Assembly: GCF_042688525.2 (NCBI RefSeq)
Contig: NZ_JBHWAB010000001.1
Location: 1,426,001 to 1,490,000 of the forward strand
Length of the DNA: 64,000 nt
Direction: 5' to 3'
DNA from: Haloimpatiens sp042688525
GTDB lineage: Bacteria > Bacillota > Clostridia > Clostridiales > Clostridiaceae
This document shows positions 33,077 to 42,593 of this stretch, one piece after another. The position numbers were made by a program, and so were the translations under genes. Under the pieces are notes generated by a model. That model worked only from the letters and a program-made list of their open reading frames with translations. It was not told the origin of the DNA and did not search any database. The stretch's first letter is position 1; each line of letters opens with the position of its first letter.

Positions 33077-33529
33077 ATGGCAATAAGAAATATAAGAATA
33101 AATGGAGATGAAATTTTAAGAAAGAAATGTAGAAAAATTGAAAAGGTCGATGAAAGATTGTTAACATTAATTGAAGATATGAAAGAAACAATGTATAAAG
33201 CTGATGGTGTAGGATTAGCAGGTCCACAAGTTGGTATATTAAAGAGATTAGCTGTAATAGATGTAGGAAATGGTCCTATAGTAATAATAAATCCTGAAAT
33301 TATAGAAACTAAAGGCAGTGAAGTAGATATTGAAGGATGTCTAAGTATACCAGGAAGACAAGGAACTGTAGAAAGACCAACATATGTTAAAGTTAAAGCA
33401 TTAAATGAAAAAGGTGAAGAAGCAATATTAGAAGGTGAAGGATTATTAGCAAGAGCGTTTTGTCATGAAATTGATCATTTATATGGAGTATTATTTATAG
33501 ACAAGGTTATAGAAGAAGGTGTTGAGTAA
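33077..33529 (+). CDS. def: Peptide deformylase
   Basis: Removes the formyl group from nascent N-terminal methionine. 150 residues. Three catalytic motifs: GVGLAGPQVG, EGCLSIPG (metal ligand Cys88) and HEIDH (His130, Glu131, His134). ATG after GAAGGGAG. Only 2 nt before fmt, which makes the formyl-Met-tRNA whose formyl group this enzyme later removes. Confidence 0.97.
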   Translation: MAIRNIRINGDEILRKKCRKIEKVDERLLTLIEDMKETMYKADGVGLAGPQVGILKRLAVIDVGNGPIVIINPEIIETKGSEVDIEGCLSIPGRQGTVERPTYVKVKALNEKGEEAILEGEGLLARAFCHEIDHLYGVLFIDKVIEEGVE

Positions 33530-33531
33530 TA

Positions 33532-34455
33532 ATGAACATAGTTTTTATGGGGACTCCAGAGTTTTCAGTACCATCACTAAAAGCACTGATAAAAGAATTT
33601 GATGTGAAAGCAGTTTTAACTCAACCAGATAAACCTAAAGGAAGAGGGAAGAAACTTTCAATATCAGCAGTTAAAGAGGTAGCAGTAGAGCATAATATTG
33701 ATGTATATCAACCAGTAAGATTGAGAAAAGATCCAGAAGTTATTCAAAAATTAAAAGATATAAATCCGGATTTCATAATTGTTGTTGCTTTTGGACAGAT
33801 TTTACCTAAAGAAGTTTTAGAAATACCTAAATATGCTTGTATAAACTTACATGCATCACTTCTTCCTAAATATAGAGGTGCAGCACCAATTAATGCAGCA
33901 ATAATGAATGGAGAAGAAAAAAGTGGAAACACAGCTATGCTTATGGATGTTGGGTTAGATACTGGGGATATGCTTTTAAAAGATGAAGTTAGTATAAGAA
34001 AAAATATGACTGCTGGAGAGCTTCATGATATTTTGATGGAAGAAGGAGCACAACTTTTAATAAAAGCAATTAAAGAATTTAAGAATATTACACCTCAAAA
34101 GCAAGATGATAGCTTAAGTTGCTATGCACCTATGCTTGATAAGAAAATGGCAAAGATTGATTGGAATAAATCATCAAAAGAAATAAATAATTTTATTAGA
34201 GGTTTAAATCCTTGGCCAATTGCATATACTCAATATAACGATAAAAATATGAAAGTTTATGAAACCGAAATAATAGATAAAACTACAGATTATAAACCTG
34301 GATATATAATTAATGTATCAAATGAGGGTGTTGATGTGAGTTGTGGAGAAGGTATACTTAGAATTAAAAAAATCCAATTTCCAGGTAAAAAAGTTTTAGA
34401 AGTTAAAGAATTTTTAAAGGGAAATTCTTTAGAAAAAGATATTTATTTAAAATAA
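33532..34455 (+). CDS. fmt: Methionyl-tRNA formyltransferase
   Basis: Transfers formyl from 10-formyl-tetrahydrofolate to initiator Met-tRNA. 307 residues. IVFMGTPEFSVPSL N-terminus, catalytic segment INLHASLLPKYRGAAPINAAIMNGE with the Asn-His pair, DVGLDTGDML, and the C-terminal tRNA-binding domain NFIRGLNPWPIAY. Coupled to def. Confidence 0.97.
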   Translation: MNIVFMGTPEFSVPSLKALIKEFDVKAVLTQPDKPKGRGKKLSISAVKEVAVEHNIDVYQPVRLRKDPEVIQKLKDINPDFIIVVAFGQILPKEVLEIPKYACINLHASLLPKYRGAAPINAAIMNGEEKSGNTAMLMDVGLDTGDMLLKDEVSIRKNMTAGELHDILMEEGAQLLIKAIKEFKNITPQKQDDSLSCYAPMLDKKMAKIDWNKSSKEINNFIRGLNPWPIAYTQYNDKNMKVYETEIIDKTTDYKPGYIINVSNEGVDVSCGEGILRIKKIQFPGKKVLEVKEFLKGNSLEKDIYLK

Positions 34456-34478
34456 AAGCCTAAAAGGGGTGTGAAGTT

Positions 34479-35156
34479 ATGTTTGGGTATGATAGCACTA
34501 TAATTTTTCTTATACCAGCACTATTAATAACATTTTGGGCGCAAACAAAAGTTAAAACTACATTTGACAAATATTCTAAAGTTAATAGTATGAATGGATA
34601 TAATGGGTCACAAGTTGCTAGAGCACTTTTGGATTCTGCAGGATTATATGATATTCCTGTGGAAGTAGTAAGTGGAAAATTAACAGATCATTACGATCCT
34701 AGAAAAAGAGTAATGAGGCTTTCTAATGATGTGTTTTATGGAACATCTGTGGCATCTATAGGAGTAGCTGCCCATGAAACGGGTCATGCTATTCAACATA
34801 AAGAAAGTTATTATCCTCTAGTTCTTAGAAATTCTATTGTTCCTATAGCTAATATAGGTTCAAATGCTTCATGGATTTTATTCATTTTAGGATTATTTTT
34901 AGGTATAAAGCCTTTTGTGAATTTTGGTATAATTTTGTTTGGCGCTGTAGTAATTTTTCATATTATTACATTACCAGTTGAATTTGATGCTTCAAGTAGA
35001 GCACTAAAAATATTAAGCACTAGAGGAATATTGTATGAAAATGAGATAAAAGGTGCAAAGCAAGTTTTAAATGCAGCAGCTATGACTTATGTGGCAGCAG
35101 CATTGATGGCTGTTTCACAACTAATAAGACTTATAATAATAAGTAGAGATAGATAA
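34479..35156 (+). CDS. YugP-type zinc metallopeptidase, membrane bound
   Basis: Member of the neutral zinc metallopeptidase family PF04298 (YugP). 225 residues: N-terminal helix (about 5-20), zinc site HETGH with His99, Glu100 and His103 (AAHETGHAIQHKESY), two central hydrophobic helices, then EFDASSRAL, which supplies the third ligand. Substrate unknown. Often found between fmt and rsmB in clostridia, as here (23 nt after fmt, 11 nt before rsmB), so co-expressed with translation genes. Confidence 0.9.
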   Translation: MFGYDSTIIFLIPALLITFWAQTKVKTTFDKYSKVNSMNGYNGSQVARALLDSAGLYDIPVEVVSGKLTDHYDPRKRVMRLSNDVFYGTSVASIGVAAHETGHAIQHKESYYPLVLRNSIVPIANIGSNASWILFILGLFLGIKPFVNFGIILFGAVVIFHIITLPVEFDASSRALKILSTRGILYENEIKGAKQVLNAAAMTYVAAALMAVSQLIRLIIISRDR

Positions 35157-35167
35157 AGAGGTAGAAT

Positions 35168-36496
35168 ATGAGTAGTAGAGAATTAGTAATAAATATATTA
35201 TATCAAGTATTTGAAAAGGGATCTTATTCAAATATAGTATTAAATTCAGCTTTAAAAAAATCTGAGTTGAATGATAAAGATAAAGCTTTAGTTACAGAAA
35301 TCGTATATGGAACAATAAAATATAAATATACTATAGATAGTGTATTAAGTACATTTATAAGAAAAGGATTAAAAAATTTAAATAGCAACATTTTAAATAT
35401 TTTAAGAAGTGCTATTTATCAAATCAGGTATCTTGATAAGGTACCTGATTTTGCAGTAGTCAATGAAGCTGTAGAACTTTCTAAAAAGTATAGTTCTATA
35501 AAAACTTCAAAATTTGTAAATGGTGTTTTGAGAAATTATTTAAGAAATAAAAACAAAAAGTACTGTAATTGTGAAGATATATTACAAAAACTATGCTTTA
35601 CATATTCATTTCCTAAATGGATGGTTCAATTATTTATAAAACAATATGGTGAAGAAAAAGCGGAACAGATTTGTAAAGGACTGAATGAAGTTCCAGATGT
35701 TACTGTAAGGATAAATAATTTAAAAACATCTTATGAAGAAATTACAGAAAAATTGATTAATTTAGGATATGAATTAGAAGATGGAAATATATGTCCTGAA
35801 GCCATAAGGATTTTAAAAGGAAAAAGCATAGAATCAAATCCTTTATTTAAAGAAGGATATATGACTGTTCAGGATGAAAGTGCTATGTTGGTTGCACCTA
35901 TCATGGATATAGAGAAAAATATGAAAGTGTTAGATTTATGTAGTGCACCTGGTGGAAAATCTACACATATATCAGAAATTATGGATAACACAGGACAAGT
36001 ATTATCTTATGATATTCATAAAACTAAGTTAGATTTGATCAAACAAAATATTAAAAGACTGGGAATAACTAATATTACGTGTGATGTGATGAATGCATCT
36101 AAATTCAATAAAAACTTAGAAAATAGTGCAGATAGAGTACTTATAGATGTACCGTGTTCTGGACTTGGAATAATAAGAAAAAAACCTGAAATTAAATGGA
36201 ATAAAAATTTAAAGGAATTAAAACAATTAGTTAGAATACAAAGAAATATTTTGGTTAATGCTTCAATATATGTAAAACAAAACGGGATATTAATTTATTC
36301 TACGTGCACATTAAATAAAGACGAAAATGAAAAAAATATTGAATGGTTTATAAAACAACATCCTAAGTTTAAGGTAGAGTCAATATATTTTGGTAATTTA
36401 GATAATGTTTTATATAATAAAAAAGGGTATGTAACAATTTTACCTAATAAATCTATGGATGGATTTTTTATAGCAAAACTTAGAAAACAGTGGTAG
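35168..36496 (+). CDS. rsmB: 16S rRNA m5C967 methyltransferase
   Basis: S-adenosylmethionine-dependent RNA cytosine-C5 methyltransferase. 442 residues. N-terminal NusB-like RNA-binding domain (about 1-145), catalytic domain with VLDLCSAPGGKSTHISE, DVPCSGLG and the nucleophile motif STCTLNKDENE. ATG after AAGAGGT. Next gene rlmN is also an rRNA methyltransferase and starts 10 nt later. Confidence 0.95.
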   Translation: MSSRELVINILYQVFEKGSYSNIVLNSALKKSELNDKDKALVTEIVYGTIKYKYTIDSVLSTFIRKGLKNLNSNILNILRSAIYQIRYLDKVPDFAVVNEAVELSKKYSSIKTSKFVNGVLRNYLRNKNKKYCNCEDILQKLCFTYSFPKWMVQLFIKQYGEEKAEQICKGLNEVPDVTVRINNLKTSYEEITEKLINLGYELEDGNICPEAIRILKGKSIESNPLFKEGYMTVQDESAMLVAPIMDIEKNMKVLDLCSAPGGKSTHISEIMDNTGQVLSYDIHKTKLDLIKQNIKRLGITNITCDVMNASKFNKNLENSADRVLIDVPCSGLGIIRKKPEIKWNKNLKELKQLVRIQRNILVNASIYVKQNGILIYSTCTLNKDENEKNIEWFIKQHPKFKVESIYFGNLDNVLYNKKGYVTILPNKSMDGFFIAKLRKQW

Positions 36497-36506
36497 GTGT
36501 TTGTAT

Positions 36507-37538
36507 ATGGAGAATATATTAGATATATCAATAGAAATGTTAAAAAACTGGATGAAAGAAAAAGGTGAAAAGCAATTTAGAGCAAAGCAAGTATTTGATT
36601 GGATTTACAAGGGTATATTTGAATTTGATGATATGAAAAATATACCTAAATCAACTAAAGAAATTTTAAAGGAAAATTTTTATATAGGAATTCCTAAAAC
36701 TGTAGCTAGATTGGAGTCAAAAGAGAAAGATACATACAAATTTCTTTTTGCATATAGAGATGGAAATTTAATTGAAAGTGTTGTTATGAAATATAAACAT
36801 GGTAATTCTATTTGTGTTTCAACTCAAATAGGATGTAGGATGGGATGTAAATTTTGTGCATCAACTATAAATGGTATAGTAAGAAATTTAACAAGCGGAG
36901 AAATATTAGCACAAATATTAGCAGCACAAAAGGAAATAAATGAAAGAATATCAAATGTTGTTCTTATGGGAAGTGGTGAGCCCTTTGATAACTATGAAAA
37001 TGTAGTTAAGTTTATTAAGTTAATTAATTCTGAAAATGGTTTAAATATAGGACAAAGACATATAACGTTATCTACTTGTGGTATTGTACCTAAAATTAAA
37101 ACATTAGCAGATGAAAATTTGCAAATAACGTTAGCTATATCACTGCATGCTACAAATGATGAGTTAAGAAAACAAGTTATGCCTGTAGCAAATAAATATT
37201 CTATATCGGAAATTATGGAGGCTTGTAGATATTATATAAACAAAACAAATAGAAGAGTTACATTTGAATATGCTTTAGTTAAGGATTTTAATGATAGTTT
37301 TGAAAATGCAGAAGAATTAGCTAGCTTGCTGCGTGGATTATTATGTCATGTAAATCTTATTCCAGTTAATGAGATAAAAGAAAATGATTTTAAAAAATCT
37401 ACTAATGATAATATAAAAAAATTTCAACAAAGACTATTAAAACATAATATTGAAACTACTATAAGAAAAGAAATGGGCTCAGATATTAATGCTGCTTGTG
37501 GCCAATTAAGAAGAAGTTATATAGAAAGTAAGGTATAG
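36507..37538 (+). CDS. rlmN: 23S rRNA/tRNA C2-adenine methyltransferase RlmN
   Basis: Radical SAM enzyme methylating A2503 of 23S rRNA. 343 residues from the ATG at 36507; the TTG at 36501 is only 1 nt past the AGGTG. Cluster motif Cys110-x3-Cys114-x2-Cys117 (CRMGCKFC) after VSTQIG, VVLMGSGEPFDNY, and the C-terminal GSDINAACGQLR with the methyl-carrier cysteine. N-terminal helix-hairpin segment KQFRAKQVFDWIYKG. Ordinary core gene. Confidence 0.97.
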   Translation: MENILDISIEMLKNWMKEKGEKQFRAKQVFDWIYKGIFEFDDMKNIPKSTKEILKENFYIGIPKTVARLESKEKDTYKFLFAYRDGNLIESVVMKYKHGNSICVSTQIGCRMGCKFCASTINGIVRNLTSGEILAQILAAQKEINERISNVVLMGSGEPFDNYENVVKFIKLINSENGLNIGQRHITLSTCGIVPKIKTLADENLQITLAISLHATNDELRKQVMPVANKYSISEIMEACRYYINKTNRRVTFEYALVKDFNDSFENAEELASLLRGLLCHVNLIPVNEIKENDFKKSTNDNIKKFQQRLLKHNIETTIRKEMGSDINAACGQLRRSYIESKV

Positions 37539-37554
37539 ATGGGGGTGTTATAAA

Positions 37555-38280
37555 ATGGTGGGAATGTTATCTGATATAGGGAATAATAGAAAGAAAAATG
37601 AAGATTATATTGGGGCTTATGAAGATAACAAAAAGAGAGCTTATGTTGTAGCTGATGGCATAGGAGGACATAATGCAGGAGAAATTGCAAGTAAATTAGC
37701 AGTAGAAAAGATTTTAGAAAGTATAAAACGTTATGATGAAATTGATGATTTAAAGCAATGTCTTATTGAAGCTGTACAATATGCCAATACAGAAATTTTC
37801 CATCTAGCGTGTCAGAATAATGAGTATAGAGGAATGGGTACTACCATTACAACATGTTTGGTAGTTAAGAATAAAATGGTAGTAGCAAATGTTGGGGACA
37901 GTAGATGTTATGTTGTAAAAGGGAATGAAATGTTAAGAATAACTAAAGATCATTCTTTAGTTCAACAACTATTAGATAGTGGAGAGATAAGTAAAGAAGA
38001 GGCAGCCATACATCCTAATAGAAATGTAATTACCAGAGCACTTGGAACTAAATTTTCAGTGAAAGTAGATATATTTGAATTAAGCCTATGTAAAGGACAA
38101 AAAGTTATTTTATGTACAGATGGATTAACAAAAGAGTTAAATGAGAATGAAATTTATAGTATAATTAAACAATATAAGAATAATCAAGTGATATGTGAAC
38201 AAATGGTGAAGGAAAGCAAAGAAAAAGGTGCTAAAGATAATATTTCTGTTGTATTATTTGAAGGAGAGGGTAATGAATGA
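37555..38280 (+). CDS. prpC: PPM-family Ser/Thr protein phosphatase (Stp/PrpC)
   Basis: Reverses phosphorylation by the neighbouring kinase. 241 residues with the PP2C metal-site motifs: VADGIGGHNAGEIAS, MGTTITTCLV, VANVGDSRCYVV, CTDGLTKEL and GAKDNISVVL. ATG after GGGGGTG. Stop overlaps the kinase start by 4 nt (ATGA), so the pair is translationally coupled. Confidence 0.95.
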   Translation: MVGMLSDIGNNRKKNEDYIGAYEDNKKRAYVVADGIGGHNAGEIASKLAVEKILESIKRYDEIDDLKQCLIEAVQYANTEIFHLACQNNEYRGMGTTITTCLVVKNKMVVANVGDSRCYVVKGNEMLRITKDHSLVQQLLDSGEISKEEAAIHPNRNVITRALGTKFSVKVDIFELSLCKGQKVILCTDGLTKELNENEIYSIIKQYKNNQVICEQMVKESKEKGAKDNISVVLFEGEGNE

Positions 38281-40031
38281 TAGGTACTTTACTAGGGGCT
38301 AGATATGAATTAATTGAAAAAATAGGCGAAGGAGGAATGGCAGAAGTATATAAGGCTAAATGTCATTTACTTAATCGTTATGTAGCAGTTAAAATATTAA
38401 AAAAAGAATTTGTAAATAATAAAGATTTTGTAAATAAATTTCAAACAGAAGCAAAGGCAGCTGGAAGTTTATCAGATAATCATATTGTAAATATTTATGA
38501 TGTAGGTAATCAAGATGACATAAATTATATAGTTATGGAGTATGTAAAAGGGAAAACTTTAAAAGAACTTATAAAAGAAGAAGGCAGAATAGAATATTTA
38601 AAGTCAATAGATATAGCTATTGAGATAGCTGAAGCATTAGATTGTGCACATAAGAATAACATAGTTCATAGAGACATAAAACCTCATAATATATTGATAA
38701 CAGAAAATGAAAAAGTGAAAGTTACAGATTTTGGAATAGCAAGAGTATCAAATTTTAGTACCATAACAAATACAGCAAGGGTAGTAGGATCGGCACATTA
38801 TTTTTCACCTGAACAAGCAAGAGGTTCTTTTGTTGATTGTAGGAGTGATCTTTACTCATTAGGAATAATAATGTATGAAATGGTGACTGGAAAGGTTCCA
38901 TATGATGCAGATTCTCCTGTAGGTGTAGCATTAAAACATATAGAAGGTTCTGTAGTACCACCTATAAAGGTTAATCCTAGTATTCCAGAAAGTCTAAATA
39001 ATTTAATACTGAAATGTATAGATAAAGAGCCTATTAAAAGATACCAAAGTGCTCAAGAACTTATAAATGAGTTAAATAACTTAAAGAATAATAAAAATAT
39101 AGATATAAAATTTAATAATTATGATGATGACTATACTAGAGTAATGGAGCCTATAGATGTAAATACAAATAATTATAATGAATATGAAAATTTTGAAGAT
39201 GGTGATGAGTACGAAGAAGATGATTATAATTATGAAAAGGATAATAATAATACAAGATTAAAAAAGACAAGAAGAAAAAAACAAACTAAAGATAAAAAGA
39301 AAATAGCTATTATTGCAGTTTCAATATTAATTGTTGTTTCAGTAGTAGGTATAATTGCAAATGTGTTTGCTACTAAAAAATTTGGAAATAAAAATGTTGA
39401 TATTCCTGATATTATAGGATTAGATAAAAATCAAGCAAAAAGAATGGTAGAAGATAAAGGATTAAAGTTCATGATTTTATCTAGTGAGGAAAGTGACAAA
39501 CCTAAAAATGAAGTGATTTATTGTTATCCCAAACCAGGAACAAATGTGAAATCTGACTCAGAAATTCAGGTAAAAATAAGTGCTGGAAACAAAAATAACG
39601 AAGTTCCTGACTTAGTTGATATGAATATTAATTTAGCTAAACAGAAAATAATAGATAGTGGATTTAGTATTGGTGAAATTAGATATACATCTAGTGAAAA
39701 TGTACAAAAAGGTAATGTAGTAGAACAATTTCCTACACAAGGAAAAAAATATAAAGCAGGTTATAAAATTGATTTAGTTGTTAGTAAATCTTCGCAAGAT
39801 GATCTTATACAAGTTCCAAACTTATATAATAAAACAATAGATGAAGCTAAAAGTATATTGGAAAGTTTGAATTTAAAATTAGGAAGTAAGGTAGAAATAA
39901 AAACTGGTGACAAGGAGAAAGACGGAAAAATATACAATCAATCAGTTCCACCTAATAAAAAGGTTGAAGAAGGTACAAATGTTAGTGTAAGTTACTTTAA
40001 ATATAGTAAAGAAATGAGCGGAAAACCTTAA
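38277..40031 (+). CDS. prkC: PASTA-domain Ser/Thr kinase PrkC
   Basis: Membrane kinase that senses muropeptides; in Bacillus it controls germination and cell-wall homeostasis. 584 residues: kinase domain about 10-270 (GEGGMAEVYKA, VAVKILKKE, HRDIKPHNILI, DFGIAR, APE-type SPEQARG), acidic juxtamembrane linker rich in D, E, N, Y (about 285-325), basic stretch, transmembrane helix about 341-364, then three extracellular PASTA repeats beginning DIPDIIG (about 371), EVPDLVD (about 441) and QVPNLYN (about 510). Complete and intact. Confidence 0.96.
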   Translation: MIGTLLGARYELIEKIGEGGMAEVYKAKCHLLNRYVAVKILKKEFVNNKDFVNKFQTEAKAAGSLSDNHIVNIYDVGNQDDINYIVMEYVKGKTLKELIKEEGRIEYLKSIDIAIEIAEALDCAHKNNIVHRDIKPHNILITENEKVKVTDFGIARVSNFSTITNTARVVGSAHYFSPEQARGSFVDCRSDLYSLGIIMYEMVTGKVPYDADSPVGVALKHIEGSVVPPIKVNPSIPESLNNLILKCIDKEPIKRYQSAQELINELNNLKNNKNIDIKFNNYDDDYTRVMEPIDVNTNNYNEYENFEDGDEYEEDDYNYEKDNNNTRLKKTRRKKQTKDKKKIAIIAVSILIVVSVVGIIANVFATKKFGNKNVDIPDIIGLDKNQAKRMVEDKGLKFMILSSEESDKPKNEVIYCYPKPGTNVKSDSEIQVKISAGNKNNEVPDLVDMNINLAKQKIIDSGFSIGEIRYTSSENVQKGNVVEQFPTQGKKYKAGYKIDLVVSKSSQDDLIQVPNLYNKTIDEAKSILESLNLKLGSKVEIKTGDKEKDGKIYNQSVPPNKKVEEGTNVSVSYFKYSKEMSGKP

Positions 40032-40075
40032 AATATATAAATCACAAGATAAAATTGAGAAAGTTTGGAGGAAAT

Positions 40076-40951
40076 ATGAAAGGAATTATTGTTAAAGGAG
40101 TAGGAGGACTTTATCATGTTAAAGGTGAAGGTAATTTAATAAAATGCAAAGCTAGGGGTAAATTCAGACATAATAAATTTACTCCTATGGTGGGAGATAT
40201 AGTGGAAGTATGCATTAAAAATAATCAAGGAGTAATAGAAGAAATATATCCAAGGAAAAATCAATTAATACGTCCATTTGTATCAAACATAACACAAGCT
40301 TTTGTTGTTGTAACATTAAAACATCCTGATATAAATTTAAATTTATTAAATAGTTTTTTAATTTTATGTGAAGCTAATAAATTAAAGACTTTAATATGTA
40401 TAAATAAAATAGATTTAGTTGATAAGAATGATAAAGAAACTAAACATATTATTAATATGATAGAAAGTTCTGGATATGAAATAGTATTATTAAATGCTAA
40501 AGAAGGAATTGGGTTAGAAAAATTAAATAGAAATCTAGATGATGAAGTAACTGTTTTTTGCGGACCATCAGGGGTAGGAAAATCAACAATATTGAATAAT
40601 ATTATTGGAAAAGAAATAATGAAAACAGGGGAAATAAGTGATAAGTTAAAAAGAGGAAAACATACCACAAGACATAGTGAACTTATAGAATATGGTAATG
40701 GATTTATTGTTGATACTCCTGGATTTTCTTCATTAGATATCAGTTTTATTAATAGAGAAAATCTTAAATATTATTTTCCAGAATTTCTAAAGTATGAAGG
40801 AGAATGTAAATTTTCAGATTGTTTGCATTTTAAGGAGCCTGGATGTAAGATAAAAGATGAAGTATCTAGAGGTACAATATCTAAAGAGAGATATGAATTT
40901 TATATAAAAACATTAGAAGAAATTTCTACTAATAGGAGGAATAGAAAATGA
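40076..40951 (+). CDS. rsgA: Ribosome small subunit GTPase RsgA
   Basis: Circularly permuted GTPase for 30S maturation. 291 residues from the ATG at 40076 (GGAGG at 40067-40071); the upstream TTG (40055) precedes that site. OB-fold N-terminus, then permuted G motifs: NKIDLV (G4) before GPSGVGKST (G1, about 163) and DTPGFS (G3), and a C-terminal zinc knuckle GECKFSDCLHFKEPGC. Overlaps rpe by 4 nt. Confidence 0.96.
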   Translation: MKGIIVKGVGGLYHVKGEGNLIKCKARGKFRHNKFTPMVGDIVEVCIKNNQGVIEEIYPRKNQLIRPFVSNITQAFVVVTLKHPDINLNLLNSFLILCEANKLKTLICINKIDLVDKNDKETKHIINMIESSGYEIVLLNAKEGIGLEKLNRNLDDEVTVFCGPSGVGKSTILNNIIGKEIMKTGEISDKLKRGKHTTRHSELIEYGNGFIVDTPGFSSLDISFINRENLKYYFPEFLKYEGECKFSDCLHFKEPGCKIKDEVSRGTISKERYEFYIKTLEEISTNRRNRK

Positions 40952-41598
40952 TTAAATTATCACCATCAATATTATCAGCTGATTTTTCAAAATTAGGAGA
41001 AGATATAAAAACATTAGAAGCATGTGGTATAGACACAGTACATATTGATGTTATGGATGGAATGTTTGTACCAAATATATCATTAGGTTTTCCAGTTATA
41101 AAGAGTATTAGAAACATTTCTAGCTTAACATTTGATGTTCATCTTATGATAGAACAACCATCTAAATATATAGAAGAATTTGTTAAAAGTGGTGCTGATA
41201 TAATCACTATACATTATGAAGCAGATAAACATATTGATAGAACAATTGATTATATTAAAAGTTTTGGAATTAAAGCTGGAATAGCAATAAATCCTGCAAC
41301 TCCAGTTGATATTATTAAACATGTAATCGATAAAGTTGATTTGGTATTGATAATGTCTGTTAATCCGGGTTTTGGAGGACAAAAATTTATAGATTATACA
41401 TTAGATAAAATTAGACAAGTTTCAAAAATAGCTTCAAATATAAATAAAGATTTATTGATAGAAGTGGATGGTGGAATAAAAAAACATAACATAAAAAAAG
41501 TTGTTGATGCAGGTGCTAATTTAATAGTAGCAGGTTCAGGTGTATTTGCAGGTGGAACTATAGCTGAAAATATTAAAGGATTAGAAGAAGGATTTTAA
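40948..41598 (+). CDS. rpe: Ribulose-phosphate 3-epimerase
   Basis: Interconverts ribulose-5-phosphate and xylulose-5-phosphate. 216 residues, TIM barrel. LSPSILSADFSKLGED, HIDVMDGMFVPNISLG (metal ligands), FDVHLMIEQP, VLIMSVNPGFGGQKF and EVDGGI. ATG overlaps the rsgA stop; TAGGAGG lies in the end of rsgA. The rsgA-rpe-thiN order is that of Bacillus. Confidence 0.97.
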   Translation: MIKLSPSILSADFSKLGEDIKTLEACGIDTVHIDVMDGMFVPNISLGFPVIKSIRNISSLTFDVHLMIEQPSKYIEEFVKSGADIITIHYEADKHIDRTIDYIKSFGIKAGIAINPATPVDIIKHVIDKVDLVLIMSVNPGFGGQKFIDYTLDKIRQVSKIASNINKDLLIEVDGGIKKHNIKKVVDAGANLIVAGSGVFAGGTIAENIKGLEEGF

Positions 41599-41599
41599 A

Positions 41600-42235
41600 A
41601 TGAAAATTGTAATAATATCTGGAGGAAAAGCACCATCAGAACAATTATTAAGAAAAGAAATAAAAAATAGCAATTTTATCATATGTGCAGACAGTGGAGC
41701 TAATTGTTTATATGAATATAGGATTTGTCCTGATTTACTTTTAGGTGATTTTGATTCTATAAACGAAGATGTATTAAAAGATTTCAAAAAAGGAAAATGT
41801 AAAATTATTCAGCATCCAACTCAAAAGGATTTTACAGATAGTGAATCTGCGCTTAATGAGGCAATAAGATTAAAACCAAATGAAATAGTGTTATTGGGTT
41901 TCACAGGTACTAGAATAGATCATATGCTGGGTAACCTAGGGCTGCTTATAAAGTGCTTAAAATTAGATATTAAAGCTTATATAAAAGATGAACATAATAT
42001 AATAACTCTAGTAAATAAAGGTGTAAAGTTGCAAGCTGAATGTGGTACTATAGTATCTTTTCAAGCTTATAGTGACATAGTAGAAAATTTAAGTATAAAA
42101 GGTGCTAAATATCCACTTTGTAATTATGATTTAAGATTAGGAGATTCTTTAACAGTTTCAAATGAATTTTTACATAATGAAATATCAGTAGATTTTTCAA
42201 GTGGAAATTTACTGATAATATTGGCCAAGGATTAG
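41600..42235 (+). CDS. thiN: Thiamine pyrophosphokinase
   Basis: Converts thiamine to thiamine pyrophosphate using ATP. 211 residues. ISGGKAPSEQLL, CADSGANCLYEYRICPDLLLGDFDSI (substrate-binding Asp motifs), HPTQKDFTDSESALNEA, LLGFTGTRIDHMLGN. ATG 1 nt after the rpe stop. Last gene before a large two-part terminator; spoVM lies just beyond, as in Bacillus. Confidence 0.95.
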   Translation: MKIVIISGGKAPSEQLLRKEIKNSNFIICADSGANCLYEYRICPDLLLGDFDSINEDVLKDFKKGKCKIIQHPTQKDFTDSESALNEAIRLKPNEIVLLGFTGTRIDHMLGNLGLLIKCLKLDIKAYIKDEHNIITLVNKGVKLQAECGTIVSFQAYSDIVENLSIKGAKYPLCNYDLRLGDSLTVSNEFLHNEISVDFSSGNLLIILAKD

Positions 42236-42241
42236 ATGTAT

Positions 42242-42333
42242 AACTTACAGTATTTAGATAAGTAGGTTTAAAACAATATATTTTTATATGTTATTGTTTT
42301 AAATTTAATAATAAAATACTGTAAGTTTTTTTA
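42242..42333 (+). terminator. Nested double-hairpin terminator after thiN
   Basis: Outer stem AACTTACAGTATTT (42242-42255) with AAATACTGTAAGTT (42314-42327), perfect over 14 bp and followed by a T run; inside it a second perfect stem TTTAAAACAATA (42267-42278) with TATTGTTTTAAA (42292-42303). An 86-nt two-tier structure, larger than a normal terminator. Confidence 0.75.
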
Positions 42334-42418
42334 TTATTAATGAAATTATAAAAACATAATCACAAAATTGAATTAAATTCATATAATATATAGTGTAACA
42401 TTTATAGGGGTAATAATT

Positions 42419-42580
42419 GTGTGGAAATTTTTTAAAAGAAGAAAGACAGGGTTGATAATGACGTGTATTGGTATAGGTATATTATTAGCGGTTATTGTTC
42501 CTATATGGGGGTGGGTTGCTGCAGTAGGATTAGGCTTTATTTATTGTGGTTGGTATATATCAAAACATTGTCATCATTAA
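42419..42580 (+). CDS. 53-residue two-helix membrane protein upstream of spoVM
   Basis: Not recognised as a named family. GTG start at 42419, 8 nt after AGGGG (42406-42410); 53 residues. Basic head WKFFKRRKTG, then two hydrophobic helices LIMTCIGIGILLAVIV and GWVAAVGLGFIYCGWYI split by a P-x-W-G-W turn, and a His-rich tail KHCHH. The stop (TAA at 42578) is directly followed by the GGAGGA of spoVM, so the two are co-transcribed. A sporulation-membrane role is inferred only from that linkage. Confidence 0.7.
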   Translation: MWKFFKRRKTGLIMTCIGIGILLAVIVPIWGWVAAVGLGFIYCGWYISKHCHH

Positions 42581-42593
42581 GGAGGATTTTTTA

